From Metabacillus arenae (GTDB lineage: Bacteria > Bacillota > Bacilli > Bacillales > Bacillaceae): DNA of 64,000 nucleotides. The notes beneath the pieces were generated by a model that saw only the letters and a list, made by a program, of their open reading frames with translations, ran no database searches and had not been told where the DNA came from. The stretch lies in assembly GCF_014773385.1 (NCBI RefSeq), contig NZ_JACXAI010000016.1, positions 1 to 64,000 of the forward strand, in the 5' to 3' direction. The position numbers and the translations under genes were made by a program. This document shows positions 50,518-59,601 of the stretch, piece after piece. Position 1 is the stretch's first letter; every line of letters begins with the position of its first letter.

Positions 50518-51177
50518 ATGCCTAGTTTCATGCGTATTGTTGAGGAATTCGGAAATACTTTTGATATATTTCTAAAGGCCATGCTAGTCACTTTGCAAGT
50601 TACGGCGATATCCGTATTGATTGCAGTGGTTATCGGCTTGTTTTTTGCATTCTTAAAAATATCTAAAATGAAAATCCTCACATTGATTGCCGATTTTTAT
50701 ATTTATATTGTTCGCGGAACACCTCTAATTGTTCAAATCTTTATTTTCTATTTCGGGCTTACTTCACTAAATATTTCACAATTTTGGTCTGTTGCATTAG
50801 GACTAGCTTTTCATAATGGTGCTTACATTGCTGAAATATTCAGGGGATCCATCCAATCAATTGATAAAGGGCAAATGGAGGCCGGAAGATCTCTTGGGAT
50901 GAGTAATTTTCTTACAATGAGACGAATTATACTTCCACAGGCATTTCGCAGAGCCCTGCCGCCGCTTGGAAATCAGTTTATTATTGCATTAAAAGATTCG
51001 TCATTAGCTGCTTTTATAGGTATGAGCGAACTATTTAACGTCGCAACAACACTAGGGGCAAATAATTTCGACAATATGACCTATCTCATAATTGTGGCGG
51101 TATATTACCTATTCCTTGTCCTCTTGTTGTCGTTACTTGTTCGTTTTATTGAGAAGAAAATGTCCGCAAGTGACTAA
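50518..51177 (+). CDS. Amino-acid ABC transporter permease
   Basis: This 219-residue inner-membrane permease is of the HisM/GlnP type. About five hydrophobic segments are visible. The EAA motif that contacts the ATPase is [29 protein letters not shown] (in parts), near residues 120-150. [18 protein letters not shown] near 66 is also family-typical. AAGGAG precedes the ATG. It lies between the binding-protein and ATPase genes. Confidence 0.9.
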   Translation: MPSFMRIVEEFGNTFDIFLKAMLVTLQVTAISVLIAVVIGLFFAFLKISKMKILTLIADFYIYIVRGTPLIVQIFIFYFGLTSLNISQFWSVALGLAFHNGAYIAEIFRGSIQSIDKGQMEAGRSLGMSNFLTMRRIILPQAFRRALPPLGNQFIIALKDSSLAAFIGMSELFNVATTLGANNFDNMTYLIIVAVYYLFLVLLLSLLVRFIEKKMSASD

Positions 51178-51190
51178 AGGAGGCTCTCAA

Positions 51191-51928
51191 ATGGAAAAGA
51201 AAAAAATAGTTGAAATAGAAAAATTAAATAAATCGTTCGGAGATCTTCACGTCTTAAAGGATATCGATATGAAAGTTTATGAGAATGAAGTGGTTTGTTT
51301 AATAGGGGCGAGCGGTTCTGGTAAAAGTACACTTTTACGATGTGTCAATTTTCTAGAATTAAAAGAGAGTGGAAGAATTATCTTAGAAGGTCAGGAAATA
51401 GACAAAAAGAATAACAATTTAAACGAAATCCGCCAACAGGTTGGTATGGTTTTTCAGCATTTTCATCTGTTTCCGCATATGAGCGTTATTGAAAATATAA
51501 TAGAGGCGCCTGTACACGTAAAAAAAGTGAAAAAAGAGGTAGCTGTGAAAGAGGCAAGAGAACTTCTTCAGAAGGTAGGACTGCAAGATAAAGAAAATAC
51601 CTATCCATCAAAACTATCAGGCGGACAAAAGCAGCGCGTTGCTATCGCACGTGCACTTGCGATGAAGCCTAAGGTCATGCTGTTTGATGAACCAACGTCT
51701 GCACTAGATCCTGAGCTTGTTGGGGAGGTCCTCTCAACAATGAAGCAGCTTGCGCAAGAAGGAATGACAATGATCGTTGTCACTCATGAAATGGGCTTTG
51801 CAAGAGAAGTGGCAGATTCTGTCGTCTACATGCATGATGGAAAAATTGTCGAAGTCGGACAGCCAAATCAGCTTTTTGATGACCCAAAAGAGCAGCGAAC
51901 AAAAGAATTTTTGCAGGCTGTATTATAA
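51191..51928 (+). CDS. Amino-acid ABC transporter ATP-binding protein
   Basis: This 245-residue ATPase energises the importer. Walker A is [13 protein letters not shown] near 37, the Q loop is in [16 protein letters not shown], the signature is [16 protein letters not shown] near 139, Walker B is [13 protein letters not shown] near 159, and the switch histidine is in [14 protein letters not shown]. The ATG at 51191 has AAGGAGG 8 bases upstream. The open frame extends back into the permease gene but has no support there. Confidence 0.93.
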   Translation: MEKKKIVEIEKLNKSFGDLHVLKDIDMKVYENEVVCLIGASGSGKSTLLRCVNFLELKESGRIILEGQEIDKKNNNLNEIRQQVGMVFQHFHLFPHMSVIENIIEAPVHVKKVKKEVAVKEARELLQKVGLQDKENTYPSKLSGGQKQRVAIARALAMKPKVMLFDEPTSALDPELVGEVLSTMKQLAQEGMTMIVVTHEMGFAREVADSVVYMHDGKIVEVGQPNQLFDDPKEQRTKEFLQAVL

Positions 51929-51933
51929 ATCGG

Positions 51934-51991
51934 ATGTGGGAGGTCGGAAGTGAGAATAGATGAAATCAGCGAAAGAGCTGATTTCTTTTTT
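51934..51991 (-). repeat. Element B, inverted copy used as terminator
   Basis: On the plus strand it reads GGATGTGGGAGGTCGGAAGT, GAGAATAGATGAAATCAGC and GAAAGAGCTGATTTC followed by TTTTTT. Its reverse complement matches the units in the clpX-lonB gap. It lies 6 bases after the ATPase stop. Confidence 0.65.
51962..51991 (+). terminator. Terminator of the ABC transporter operon
   Basis: GAAATCAGC and GCTGATTTC form a perfect 9-bp stem with a 6-base loop and a T6 tail; it is the end hairpin of element B. Confidence 0.85.
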
Positions 51992-51992
51992 A

Positions 51993-52043
51993 ATTCAAGG
52001 TGCCAGGCACCAAATTTTCAATTTGGTGCCTGGCACCTTGAAT
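51993..52043. repeat. Element C: perfect 24-bp inverted repeat
   Basis: The arms 51993-52016 and 52020-52043 are exact complements with a 3-base loop; the core is GGTGCCAGGCACC. It separates the ABC operon from the convergent membrane-protein gene, whose stop is 3 bases away. No T run follows on either strand. Related cores occur at 24362-24375 and 59473-59510. Confidence 0.85.
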
Positions 52044-52046
52044 AGT

Positions 52047-52532
52047 TTATTTCCTTTTTATAAATAATAAGTAAAAAGCGGTAACAATTAGCAGGATTGG
52101 CCAGTATTTATCAAAGTACGCGCGATATGGCTGGATAAAGGAAAAACTATTTATGACTTGTTCATAAAAATGTATAAATAACCCAACTGCCAGCACCACA
52201 ACACCGGGGAAATATCCATTTTTTCTTCCTTTACCGAGAGCAAATAAGGAGAGCGCGATGATAAGGATGAAGGCAGGTATCGTATCAGGCCAAACTGAAT
52301 AATGCTGCAGAAGTAAAAAATGGAGCCCGATCCCTGAAAGTGCAATGCCCGGCAAAAAATAAGAAGCCTCTCTCTCTGTTCTTGCAGTAATAAGAAACGA
52401 GATACCAAAAAACAACAAAAGCATTTGCCAATGGTTTTCAGCTTGCAGCTTTAAATAGTTGAAAGTTTGGAGGAAATAAAAGGTACCAATACTCAATAGC
52501 ATATATGGTATAATAGTAGAAATATTTTTCAT
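52047..52532 (-). CDS. Multi-pass membrane protein, hypothetical (YsxD-position)
   Basis: This 161-residue protein has about six hydrophobic segments and a positively charged C-terminus (FIKRK). It resembles the transmembrane part of LiaF-type proteins, but I cannot assign a family firmly. On the minus strand GAGGTG lies 6 bases before the ATG at 52532; 63 further bases of open frame upstream lack support. It is divergent from hemA; from memory B. subtilis has the uncharacterised ysxD here. Function unknown. Confidence 0.75.
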   Translation of the reverse strand: MKNISTIIPYMLLSIGTFYFLQTFNYLKLQAENHWQMLLLFFGISFLITARTEREASYFLPGIALSGIGLHFLLLQHYSVWPDTIPAFILIIALSLFALGKGRKNGYFPGVVVLAVGLFIHFYEQVINSFSFIQPYRAYFDKYWPILLIVTAFYLLFIKRK

Positions 52533-52705
52533 TTTTAACACCTCGTATGTAAGTTGTTTCTCTTGATTGAAAGCCCTTTTTTTGATATTGTACAAGTTGA
52601 TTGTTGAAATGAAACGGTATAGAATTTGTCATATGAGTTTTCTGTTCTTACTATATCATAGACATCTACACTTGCGACTTTCATTTTCTTTTCACATTTT
52701 ACAAT

Positions 52706-52732
52706 CATGCATTTTCTTTTGCATGTTATAAT
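52706..52732 (+). promoter_or_regulatory. hemA promoter region with inverted repeat
   Basis: TATAAT (52727-52732) is preceded by TG one base upstream, an extended -10. CATGCA (52706-52711) and TGCATG (52720-52725) form an inverted repeat with 8 bases between, covering the -35 region. It may be an operator; no regulator is identified. Confidence 0.5.
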
Positions 52733-52771
52733 AGTACTAGTTATATTGTTTCTGGGGGTGTGAAAACACAC

Positions 52772-54127
52772 ATGCATATTTTAGTTGTCGGCTTAAATTA
52801 TCGTACGGCCCCTGTCGAAATTCGGGAAAAATTGAGCTTTAATACAAGTGCTCTTGGGGATGCCATGAAGGAATTAAAAAATCAAAAGAGCATTCTTGAA
52901 AATATAATTGTCTCTACTTGTAATCGAACAGAGATCTATGCCGTCGTTGATCAGCTTCATACTGGTCGATACTACATGAAAAGATTTTTGGCAGACTGGT
53001 TTGAAATGGAGAAAGAAGATATTTCTCCCTATTTGACATTTTACGAAAATGAAGGGGCTGTAGAGCACCTTTTTAGAGTATCGTGCGGCCTGGATTCAAT
53101 GGTACTTGGAGAGACTCAAATTCTCGGCCAGGTTAAATCAAGCTTTTTGCTGGCTCAGAAAGAGGAAACAATCGGGACTGTTTTTAATCATTTGTTCAAA
53201 CAAGCAGTGACAGTGGCAAAAAGAGCCCACAACGAAACAGATATTGGCTCTAATGCGGTATCTGTGAGCTATGCAGCAGTGGAGCTGGCTAAAAAGATTT
53301 TTGGCCAATTATCATCTATGCATGTTCTCATCCTAGGTGCTGGAAAAATGGGGGAGCTTGCTGCTCAAAATTTGCATGGCAATGGTGTTCGAAAGGTAAC
53401 TGTTGTCAATCGGACAATTGAAAAAGCTGAAGAGCTTGCAAAACGGTTTTCTGGCGACGCCAAATCAATAAATGAGCTGCAAAGCGCATTGGTTGATGCT
53501 GACATATTAATTAGCTCAACTGGTTCGAAAGATTACGTTATCTCGAAAAAGCTAATGGTGAAGGTGGAAAAGTTAAGAAAAGGCCGTCCTCTTTTCATGG
53601 TAGATATTGCTGTTCCCCGCGACCTTGATCCAGCATTAGCTGAATTAGAAAGTGTTTTTCTTTATGATATAGACGATTTAGAAGGAATTGTGGAAGCGAA
53701 TCTTGTGGAGCGTAAAGTGGCTGCTGAACAAATTGAACTGTTAATCGAAGCAGAAATTGTTACCTTTAAGCAATGGTTAGGAACATTGGGAGTTGTTCCT
53801 GTCATTTCTGCGCTCAGAGAGAAAGCTTTGACAATCCAAGCTGAAACGATGCAAAGCATTGAACGGAAATTGCCTAATCTTACTGAACGTGAAATAAAAT
53901 TACTTAACAAACATACAAAAAGCATTATTAATCAAATGCTTCGTGACCCGATCTTAAAAGTAAAAGAATTAGCTGCAGAAGAGGATGCAGAACAATCTCT
54001 TGATTTGTTTATGAAAATTTTTGATATTGAACAGGCAGTTAGAGAACTGTCTAACCACGATGAATCGGAAGCTTCTTTTATTAAATCAAACCGGGTAAAA
54101 GAGAAGAAAGTTTCACTTCAATTGTAA
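52772..54127 (+). CDS. hemA: Glutamyl-tRNA reductase
   Basis: HemA reduces glutamyl-tRNA with NADPH to glutamate semialdehyde, the first step of tetrapyrrole synthesis. The catalytic cysteine is in [14 protein letters not shown] near residue 50. The NADPH motif is [14 protein letters not shown] near 186, and the C-terminal dimerisation helix region starts near 305. The ATG at 52772 ([19 protein letters not shown]) follows GGGGGTG and gives 451 residues; a GTG 12 bases earlier overlaps the Shine-Dalgarno. First gene of the hemAXCDBL cluster. Confidence 0.95.
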   Translation: MHILVVGLNYRTAPVEIREKLSFNTSALGDAMKELKNQKSILENIIVSTCNRTEIYAVVDQLHTGRYYMKRFLADWFEMEKEDISPYLTFYENEGAVEHLFRVSCGLDSMVLGETQILGQVKSSFLLAQKEETIGTVFNHLFKQAVTVAKRAHNETDIGSNAVSVSYAAVELAKKIFGQLSSMHVLILGAGKMGELAAQNLHGNGVRKVTVVNRTIEKAEELAKRFSGDAKSINELQSALVDADILISSTGSKDYVISKKLMVKVEKLRKGRPLFMVDIAVPRDLDPALAELESVFLYDIDDLEGIVEANLVERKVAAEQIELLIEAEIVTFKQWLGTLGVVPVISALREKALTIQAETMQSIERKLPNLTEREIKLLNKHTKSIINQMLRDPILKVKELAAEEDAEQSLDLFMKIFDIEQAVRELSNHDESEASFIKSNRVKEKKVSLQL

Positions 54128-54144
54128 GTGAAAGGAATTTTACT

Positions 54145-54972
54145 ATGATAGATACAAGTTTGCGGCTCAATGAAGTCACCCTGATCATCTACGCTGTCAG
54201 TGTCTTATTGTATTTTATAGATTTTCTCCATCACAACCGGAAGGCGAATCAGTCAGCTTTCTGGTTGCTTTCTATTGTTTGGATTTTACAAACAATTTTT
54301 TTGTTTTATCAGATGTATACAACAGGTAGATTCCCAATTTTAAATATTTCCGAAGGACTCTATTTTTATACTTGGGTACTAGTCACTCTTTCGCTAGCGA
54401 TAGCTAAATTCCTTAGAGTAGAGTTCATTGTATTTTTTACGAATATTCTTGGTTTTATGATGCTCGCTATACATACATTTTCTCCATCAGAGGGTCAATC
54501 GGCTGCAGTATCAGGTCAGCTAGTATCAGAGCTGTTATTTATTCACATTACCATGGCGATTTTAAGCTATGGAGCGTTTTCAATATCCTTTGTTTTTTCA
54601 AGCTTGTATTTGCTTCAATATAATCTGCTGAAAAAGAAAAAATGGGGTAAACGGCTTTTAAGAATTGAAGATTTGTCAAAGCTGGATCATATGTCGTATG
54701 TTTTAACTGTTATTGGAGTACCTATGCTGTTATTAAGCCTTATACTCGGAGCGGTTTGGGCATATATTAAACTTCCTGAATTTCATTGGTTTGATACAAA
54801 AGTACTTGGCTCGTTTTTGGTTTTGGGAGCCTATAGCGTTTATTTGTATAAAAAAACGGTTACCGGTCTGCAAGGAAGAAATATTGCATTATGGAATGCT
54901 GCATCTTTCCTTGTTCTACTAATTAACTTTTTCTTATTTGGAAGTTTATCTAATTTTCACTGGTTTTCATAA
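54145..54972 (+). CDS. hemX: HemX membrane protein (cytochrome c assembly type)
   Basis: HemX is a membrane protein of about eight segments related to the CcsA/CcmC cytochrome c assembly family. In B. subtilis it lowers HemA levels. The 275-residue product has HITMAILSYGAFSISFVFSSLYL in the middle (near 130-150) and ILGAVWAYIKLPEFHWFDTK near 195, both family-typical. AAAGGAA precedes the ATG. It is 17 bases after hemA. Confidence 0.9.
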   Translation: MIDTSLRLNEVTLIIYAVSVLLYFIDFLHHNRKANQSAFWLLSIVWILQTIFLFYQMYTTGRFPILNISEGLYFYTWVLVTLSLAIAKFLRVEFIVFFTNILGFMMLAIHTFSPSEGQSAAVSGQLVSELLFIHITMAILSYGAFSISFVFSSLYLLQYNLLKKKKWGKRLLRIEDLSKLDHMSYVLTVIGVPMLLLSLILGAVWAYIKLPEFHWFDTKVLGSFLVLGAYSVYLYKKTVTGLQGRNIALWNAASFLVLLINFFLFGSLSNFHWFS

Positions 54973-55002
54973 GGTTCAGTCACAAGTAGGAGGATTTGTT
55001 AC

Positions 55003-55935
55003 ATGCGAAAAATTATCGTAGGTTCCAGAAGAAGTAAGCTTGCTCTTACACAAACGAATTGGTTTATTGACCAATTAAGACAATTAGGGCTGCCGTTTGA
55101 GTTTGAAGTAAAAGAGATCGTCACAAAGGGTGACCGTATTTTAGATGTTACGTTGTCTAAAGTTGGCGGGAAAGGCCTTTTCGTAAAGGAAATTGAACAG
55201 GCAATGCTTGACGGTGAAATTGATATGGCTGTACACAGTATGAAGGATATGCCAGCAGTATTGCCTGAAGGACTTACGATTGGTTGTATTCCTGCTCGAG
55301 AGGACCATCGTGATGCCCTTATTTCAAAAGACCATAAAAGCCTTGCTGAATTACCTGCAGGAGCAGTTATCGGCACAAGCAGCTTGCGTCGCGGTGCGCA
55401 GATTTTGGCTAGACGCCCTGACCTTGAGATCAAGTGGATTAGAGGAAACATTGATACAAGGCTTACTAAGCTGAAAAATGAAGAATATGACGGGATTATT
55501 CTGGCAGCTGCAGGCTTATCCAGAATGGGATGGAGCAAAGATGTTGTGACTGAATTTTTAAATCCTGATGTATGTTTACCTGCAGTTGGACAAGGTGCTT
55601 TATCCATTGAATGCCGAAAAGATGATAAAGAGCTGCTTGGATTACTTGCTCATGTTCAGGATGAGATCACGGCTAAAGCTGTTTATGCGGAAAGGGCCTT
55701 CCTTCATAAAATGGAAGGAGGATGTCAGGTTCCGATTGCGGGATATGCAACCGTAAACAAAGGAGAAGTGACATTAACCGCTTTAATTGCTTCACCAGAC
55801 GGAAAAACTATTTATAAAGAAATGGAATGTGGAAAAGACCCTATCGAGGTGGGCCATGCTGTTTCGAATAGACTAGCAGGACAAGGAGCAAAAACACTGA
55901 TCGATCGAGTGAAAGAGGAGCTAGGGCAAGGATGA
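55003..55935 (+). CDS. hemC: Porphobilinogen deaminase (hydroxymethylbilane synthase)
   Basis: HemC joins four porphobilinogen units into hydroxymethylbilane on a dipyrromethane cofactor. The cofactor cysteine is in [13 protein letters not shown] near 241. Substrate-binding arginines occur in GSRRSKLAL at the start, [18 protein letters not shown] near 126, and [12 protein letters not shown]. Length 310 is typical. AGGAGG precedes the ATG. Its stop overlaps hemD. Confidence 0.96.
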   Translation: MRKIIVGSRRSKLALTQTNWFIDQLRQLGLPFEFEVKEIVTKGDRILDVTLSKVGGKGLFVKEIEQAMLDGEIDMAVHSMKDMPAVLPEGLTIGCIPAREDHRDALISKDHKSLAELPAGAVIGTSSLRRGAQILARRPDLEIKWIRGNIDTRLTKLKNEEYDGIILAAAGLSRMGWSKDVVTEFLNPDVCLPAVGQGALSIECRKDDKELLGLLAHVQDEITAKAVYAERAFLHKMEGGCQVPIAGYATVNKGEVTLTALIASPDGKTIYKEMECGKDPIEVGHAVSNRLAGQGAKTLIDRVKEELGQG

Positions 55936-56717
55936 GGTCTGTTAAAGAGCCGTTAAAAGGGAAGAAGGTATTAATCACCAGAAGCAGAACACAAGCCGCT
56001 CCATTTGTTGAAAAAATTGAGAAGTTAGGTGCTGAATCGATTTTAGCGCCGCTTATATCATTTAAGCCTGCACCCGAATCGGAAGAAATTCAAAGCGTAT
56101 TTCGTAACCTGCATACTTATAAGTGGCTTATTTTCACGAGTGTAAACGGTGTTCGCTATTTTTTTAAGCTGTTTGACAAATATGGGTTAAGCAAAAGCCT
56201 GCTTAAGAATCATCTAATAGCAGCTGTGGGAGAAAAAACAAAAGCCAGCCTTGAAAAGCTTGGTTTTTTTGTAAGAGTAACCCCAAATGAGTTTGTGGCT
56301 GAAAGATTAGCGGATGCTTTAACGGCTGTTATTAATAAGGATGAGAGTGCTTTGTTGATTAGAGGTAACTTATCTAGAGAAATCATTATTGAAAGAATGC
56401 GTAATCATCATATTAATATCACGCCATTAACGGTTTATCAAAATGTACATAACGATGAAGCTATTTCCATTCTAACTGATTCGCTCGCAAAGAATGAAAT
56501 AGACTATATAACATTTACAAGCTCTTCAGCTGTAGACCGGTTTATGGACGTCATTCGTAAAAGTGAGCTCGAAGCTTTATTAAAATCAGTTCATTTTATT
56601 TGTATTGGCCCTATTACTAGAGATACATTAGAGAAGTATGGATATAAAGGATATATGCCGGCAAAATATACAATTGATTGCATGATTGAATTGATGGCTA
56701 CTTTTGAAAGATCGTAG
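55932..56717 (+). CDS. hemD: Uroporphyrinogen-III synthase
   Basis: HemD closes hydroxymethylbilane with inversion of ring D. The sequence is variable in this family. The two-domain pattern is seen through [21 protein letters not shown] at the start, [13 protein letters not shown] near 60, and [17 protein letters not shown] near 194, with [18 protein letters not shown] near 218. Length is 261. The ATG overlaps the hemC stop (ATGA). Confidence 0.92.
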   Translation: MRSVKEPLKGKKVLITRSRTQAAPFVEKIEKLGAESILAPLISFKPAPESEEIQSVFRNLHTYKWLIFTSVNGVRYFFKLFDKYGLSKSLLKNHLIAAVGEKTKASLEKLGFFVRVTPNEFVAERLADALTAVINKDESALLIRGNLSREIIIERMRNHHINITPLTVYQNVHNDEAISILTDSLAKNEIDYITFTSSSAVDRFMDVIRKSELEALLKSVHFICIGPITRDTLEKYGYKGYMPAKYTIDCMIELMATFERS

Positions 56718-56732
56718 AGGAGGAGCTGTAAG

Positions 56733-57710
56733 ATGGACTTACAATTTAATAGACATCGCAGGTTAAGAAACAGCGCTGGAATGAGGTCGCTTGTAAGAGA
56801 AACCCATTTACGTACAGAAGATTTTATTTATCCGATTTTTGTTGTGGAAGGGGAAAAAATTAAGAAGGAAGTCCCTTCTATGCCAGATGTATATCACATT
56901 TCTCTTGATTACCTAAATGAGGAAATCGATGAGCTGGTGGGCCTTGGAATCCAATCCGTGATTGTTTTCGGTGTTCCGGCCGAAAAAGATGAAGTTGGTT
57001 CTCAGGCATATCATGACCTTGGAATTGTACAAAAAGCAATCTCTCAAATTAAAGAAAGTTTTCCAGAACTGGTTGTTGCAGCAGATACATGTTTATGCCA
57101 ATACACCAGCCATGGGCACTGCGGGATTGTGGAAAACGGGAAAATTTTAAATGATCCTACTCTAAACCTTTTAGCTAAAACCGCAATAAGCCAAGCGAGA
57201 GCGGGTGCAGATATTATCGCACCTTCTAATATGATGGACGGCTTCGTTGCTGCAATCAGACATGGTCTTGATGAAGCTGGGTTTGAAGATGTTCCAATTA
57301 TGTCCTATGCTGTGAAATATGCGAGTGCTTTTTATGGACCATTCCGTGATGCTGCGCACAGCACACCTCAATTTGGAGATCGTAAAGAATATCAAATGGA
57401 TCCGGCTAACCGAATGGAAGCCTTGAGAGAGGCTGAATCTGATGTGATAGAAGGAGCGGACTTTTTGATTGTCAAGCCTGCTTTATCTTATTTGGATATT
57501 ATTCGCGATGTTAAAAACAACTTTAATTTACCTGTAGTAGCCTACAATGTAAGCGGAGAATATTCGATGATAAAAGCAGCAGCACAAAATGGCTGGATTG
57601 ATGAAAAAACAATTGTAATAGAAATGTTAACAAGTATGAAGCGTGCTGGAGTAGACTTAATTATCACTTATTTTGCAAAAGATGTTTCACGCTGGCTTAA
57701 ACAAGAATAA
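56733..57710 (+). CDS. hemB: Delta-aminolevulinic acid dehydratase (porphobilinogen synthase)
   Basis: HemB condenses two 5-aminolevulinate molecules to porphobilinogen. The zinc site cysteines are in [15 protein letters not shown] near residues 116-130. The two active-site lysines lie in [18 protein letters not shown] near 197 and in [12 protein letters not shown] near 247. Length is 325. AGGAGGAG precedes the ATG. It is 15 bases after hemD; an element A copy begins at its stop codon. Confidence 0.96.
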   Translation: MDLQFNRHRRLRNSAGMRSLVRETHLRTEDFIYPIFVVEGEKIKKEVPSMPDVYHISLDYLNEEIDELVGLGIQSVIVFGVPAEKDEVGSQAYHDLGIVQKAISQIKESFPELVVAADTCLCQYTSHGHCGIVENGKILNDPTLNLLAKTAISQARAGADIIAPSNMMDGFVAAIRHGLDEAGFEDVPIMSYAVKYASAFYGPFRDAAHSTPQFGDRKEYQMDPANRMEALREAESDVIEGADFLIVKPALSYLDIIRDVKNNFNLPVVAYNVSGEYSMIKAAAQNGWIDEKTIVIEMLTSMKRAGVDLIITYFAKDVSRWLKQE

Positions 57711-57822
57711 AGTGAAACTTCCATCAGTGGTTTTTCTGATGGTCAGTCTGAGGCCCACAGGATGTTGGTCACACAGACGTTGCTGCAGAATGTCGGGTTC
57801 TTAGTCTGTGTTCCTTTTTTCT
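57707..57822 (+). repeat. Element A, full copy 2, likely terminator of hemAXCDB
   Basis: It starts ATAAAGTGAAACTTCCATCAG, has a CCATCAG/CTGATGG hairpin (57721-57741), then ACACAGAC (57771-57778) with GTCTGTGT (57804-57811) and CCTTTTTTC. It is collinear with the minus-strand copy at 1292-1402. The left end overlaps the hemB stop. Confidence 0.7.
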
Positions 57823-57920
57823 TGACTCTTGCGGACAGTTGATTGATCTTTCTGCCATTTATAAGTAGGGTAAAGTGAAATTTGCAGGCAAAGCATGGGG
57901 TTCATGTATACAGGATGTGC

Positions 57921-57960
57921 AAAAGAAGACATATGGGACATGACAATTTTGTCTTCTTTT
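57921..57960 (+). terminator. Hairpin in the hemB-hemL gap
   Basis: AAAGAAGACA and TGTCTTCTTT flank an 18-base loop, with T and C residues after. Around it, 57823-58173 holds degenerate fragments similar to element A (CCAGTGGCCCACAGG near 57984; TAAAGTGAAAT near 57870) and no gene. Confidence 0.6.
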
Positions 57961-58173
57961 CATTAATATTCCACTGTTTATCATCCAGTGGCCCACAGGC
58001 TGCGGCGTTTTTAGGGTAAGTTATCGTGACTTCTTTTTGCTTCGTTAGAATCTAGAGGCGGGCTGCATATTCACGTGAAAATAGTCATTTTCATCATTAT
58101 TGATAAAGCTTTATTTCATGGTTTGGCTGTTAAGAGCGGCATAACCTCAAATCTATTAACAAAGGGGTTCTAA

Positions 58174-59466
58174 ATGATGAGAAACTTTCAAAAGTCAAAA
58201 ACTGCCTTCAAGAAGGCAAATAGATTAATGCCTGGCGGCGTAAATAGTCCGGTTCGGGCATTTAAGTCTGTAAACATGGATCCAATTTTCATGGAGCGTG
58301 GAAAGGGTTCTAAAATTTATGACATTGATGGAAACGAGTATATTGATTATGTTCTTTCCTGGGGGCCTCTCATCCTCGGCCATGCAAATGATCAAGTAGT
58401 TGAATCAGTGAAAAAAGTCGTTGAATCCGGAACAAGTTTCGGTGCTCCTACAGAAATTGAAAATGAACTTGCAAAGCTAGTGATTGAACGAGTACCATCA
58501 ATTGAAATTGTCAGAATGGTCTCTTCAGGTACAGAAGCGACGATGAGTGCTCTTCGTCTTGCAAGGGGATATACGGGCAGAAATAAAATTGTTAAGTTTG
58601 AAGGATGTTACCATGGACATGGTGACTCTTTATTAATTAAAGCTGGTTCTGGTGTTGCGACATTAGGTTTGCCTGATAGTCCAGGGGTTCCTGAAGGAGT
58701 AGCCAAAAATACTATTACAGTCCCTTATAATGATTTAGAAAGTATTCGCTATGCATTTGAGCAATTCGGTGACGATATTGCTGGTGTGATCGTAGAGCCG
58801 GTTGCAGGCAACATGGGAGTCGTTCCTCCACAACCCGGGTTTCTGGAAGGCCTAAGAGAGATAACTTCTCAGAATGGCTCTTTATTGATATTTGATGAAG
58901 TTATGACTGGTTTCCGGGTAGATTATCACTCAGCTCAAGGATATTTTGATGTGACTCCCGACTTAACATGTTTAGGAAAAGTAATTGGAGGCGGGTTGCC
59001 TGTTGGAGCTTATGGGGGCAAAGCAGAAATCATGGAACAAATTGCCCCGAGCGGTCCGATCTATCAGGCGGGGACACTTTCCGGAAATCCTCTTGCCATG
59101 ACAGCCGGGTTTGAAACATTAAAACAATTATCTCCTGCCAGCTATCAAGAATTTAATCGAAAAGCAGAATTTCTTGAAAATGGGCTGAAAAAAGCTGCAG
59201 AAAAATATCATATTCCTCACGCTGTTAATCGTGCAGGTTCTATGGTAGGATTCTTCTTCACAAATAATTCAGTCACTAATTTTGAGAAAGCTAAAACTTC
59301 TGATTTAGCGATGTTTGCTGTTTATTATCGTGAAATGGCGGAGAAAGGTGTATTTTTACCTCCTTCCCAATTTGAAGGACTATTTTTATCAACAGCACAT
59401 ACAGATGAAGATTTGGAAAAAACAATTCAAGCTGCTGAGGAAGCTTTTGCAAAGATTGCTAGATAA
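58174..59466 (+). CDS. hemL: Glutamate-1-semialdehyde 2,1-aminomutase
   Basis: HemL is the PLP enzyme that makes 5-aminolevulinate from glutamate semialdehyde. [16 protein letters not shown] lies near residue 18, [13 protein letters not shown] near 147, and [10 protein letters not shown] near 246. The PLP lysine is in [18 protein letters not shown] near 269. Length is 430. AAAGGGG precedes two adjacent ATG codons; the second (58177) gives the start most like B. subtilis. Confidence 0.95.
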   Translation: MMRNFQKSKTAFKKANRLMPGGVNSPVRAFKSVNMDPIFMERGKGSKIYDIDGNEYIDYVLSWGPLILGHANDQVVESVKKVVESGTSFGAPTEIENELAKLVIERVPSIEIVRMVSSGTEATMSALRLARGYTGRNKIVKFEGCYHGHGDSLLIKAGSGVATLGLPDSPGVPEGVAKNTITVPYNDLESIRYAFEQFGDDIAGVIVEPVAGNMGVVPPQPGFLEGLREITSQNGSLLIFDEVMTGFRVDYHSAQGYFDVTPDLTCLGKVIGGGLPVGAYGGKAEIMEQIAPSGPIYQAGTLSGNPLAMTAGFETLKQLSPASYQEFNRKAEFLENGLKKAAEKYHIPHAVNRAGSMVGFFFTNNSVTNFEKAKTSDLAMFAVYYREMAEKGVFLPPSQFEGLFLSTAHTDEDLEKTIQAAEEAFAKIAR

Positions 59467-59472
59467 AGACCT

Positions 59473-59510
59473 GGGATCAGGCACCATAAATTATATTGGT
59501 GCCTGATCCC
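59473..59510 (+). terminator. Element C hairpin after hemL
   Basis: GGGATCAGGCACCA and TGGTGCCTGATCCC form a perfect 14-bp stem with a 10-base AT loop; TTATTTAG follows. The core is again of the GTGCC-GGCAC type. Confidence 0.75.
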
Positions 59511-59521
59511 TTATTTAGTTA

Positions 59522-59550
59522 TCATATTTTATCCTTTTGTCACATAAACC
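59522..59550 (+). promoter_or_regulatory. Sigma-E promoter of spoVID
   Basis: TCATATT (59522-59528), 14 bases, then CATAAACC (59543-59550). This fits the sigma-E consensus KMATATT-N14-CATACAMT with one or two mismatches in the -10. It lies about 50 bases before spoVID, which is sigma-E dependent in B. subtilis. Confidence 0.7.
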
Positions 59551-59601
59551 TTTAATGTCATAGTATTCGTTTGTTTGATTGACGAAAGGAGGATTTTATT
59601 A

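Noticed and set aside
52726-52740. PerR box at hemA (TTATAATAGTACTAG)
   Set aside because: Only the first half matches TTATAATNATTATAA; the second half has four mismatches.
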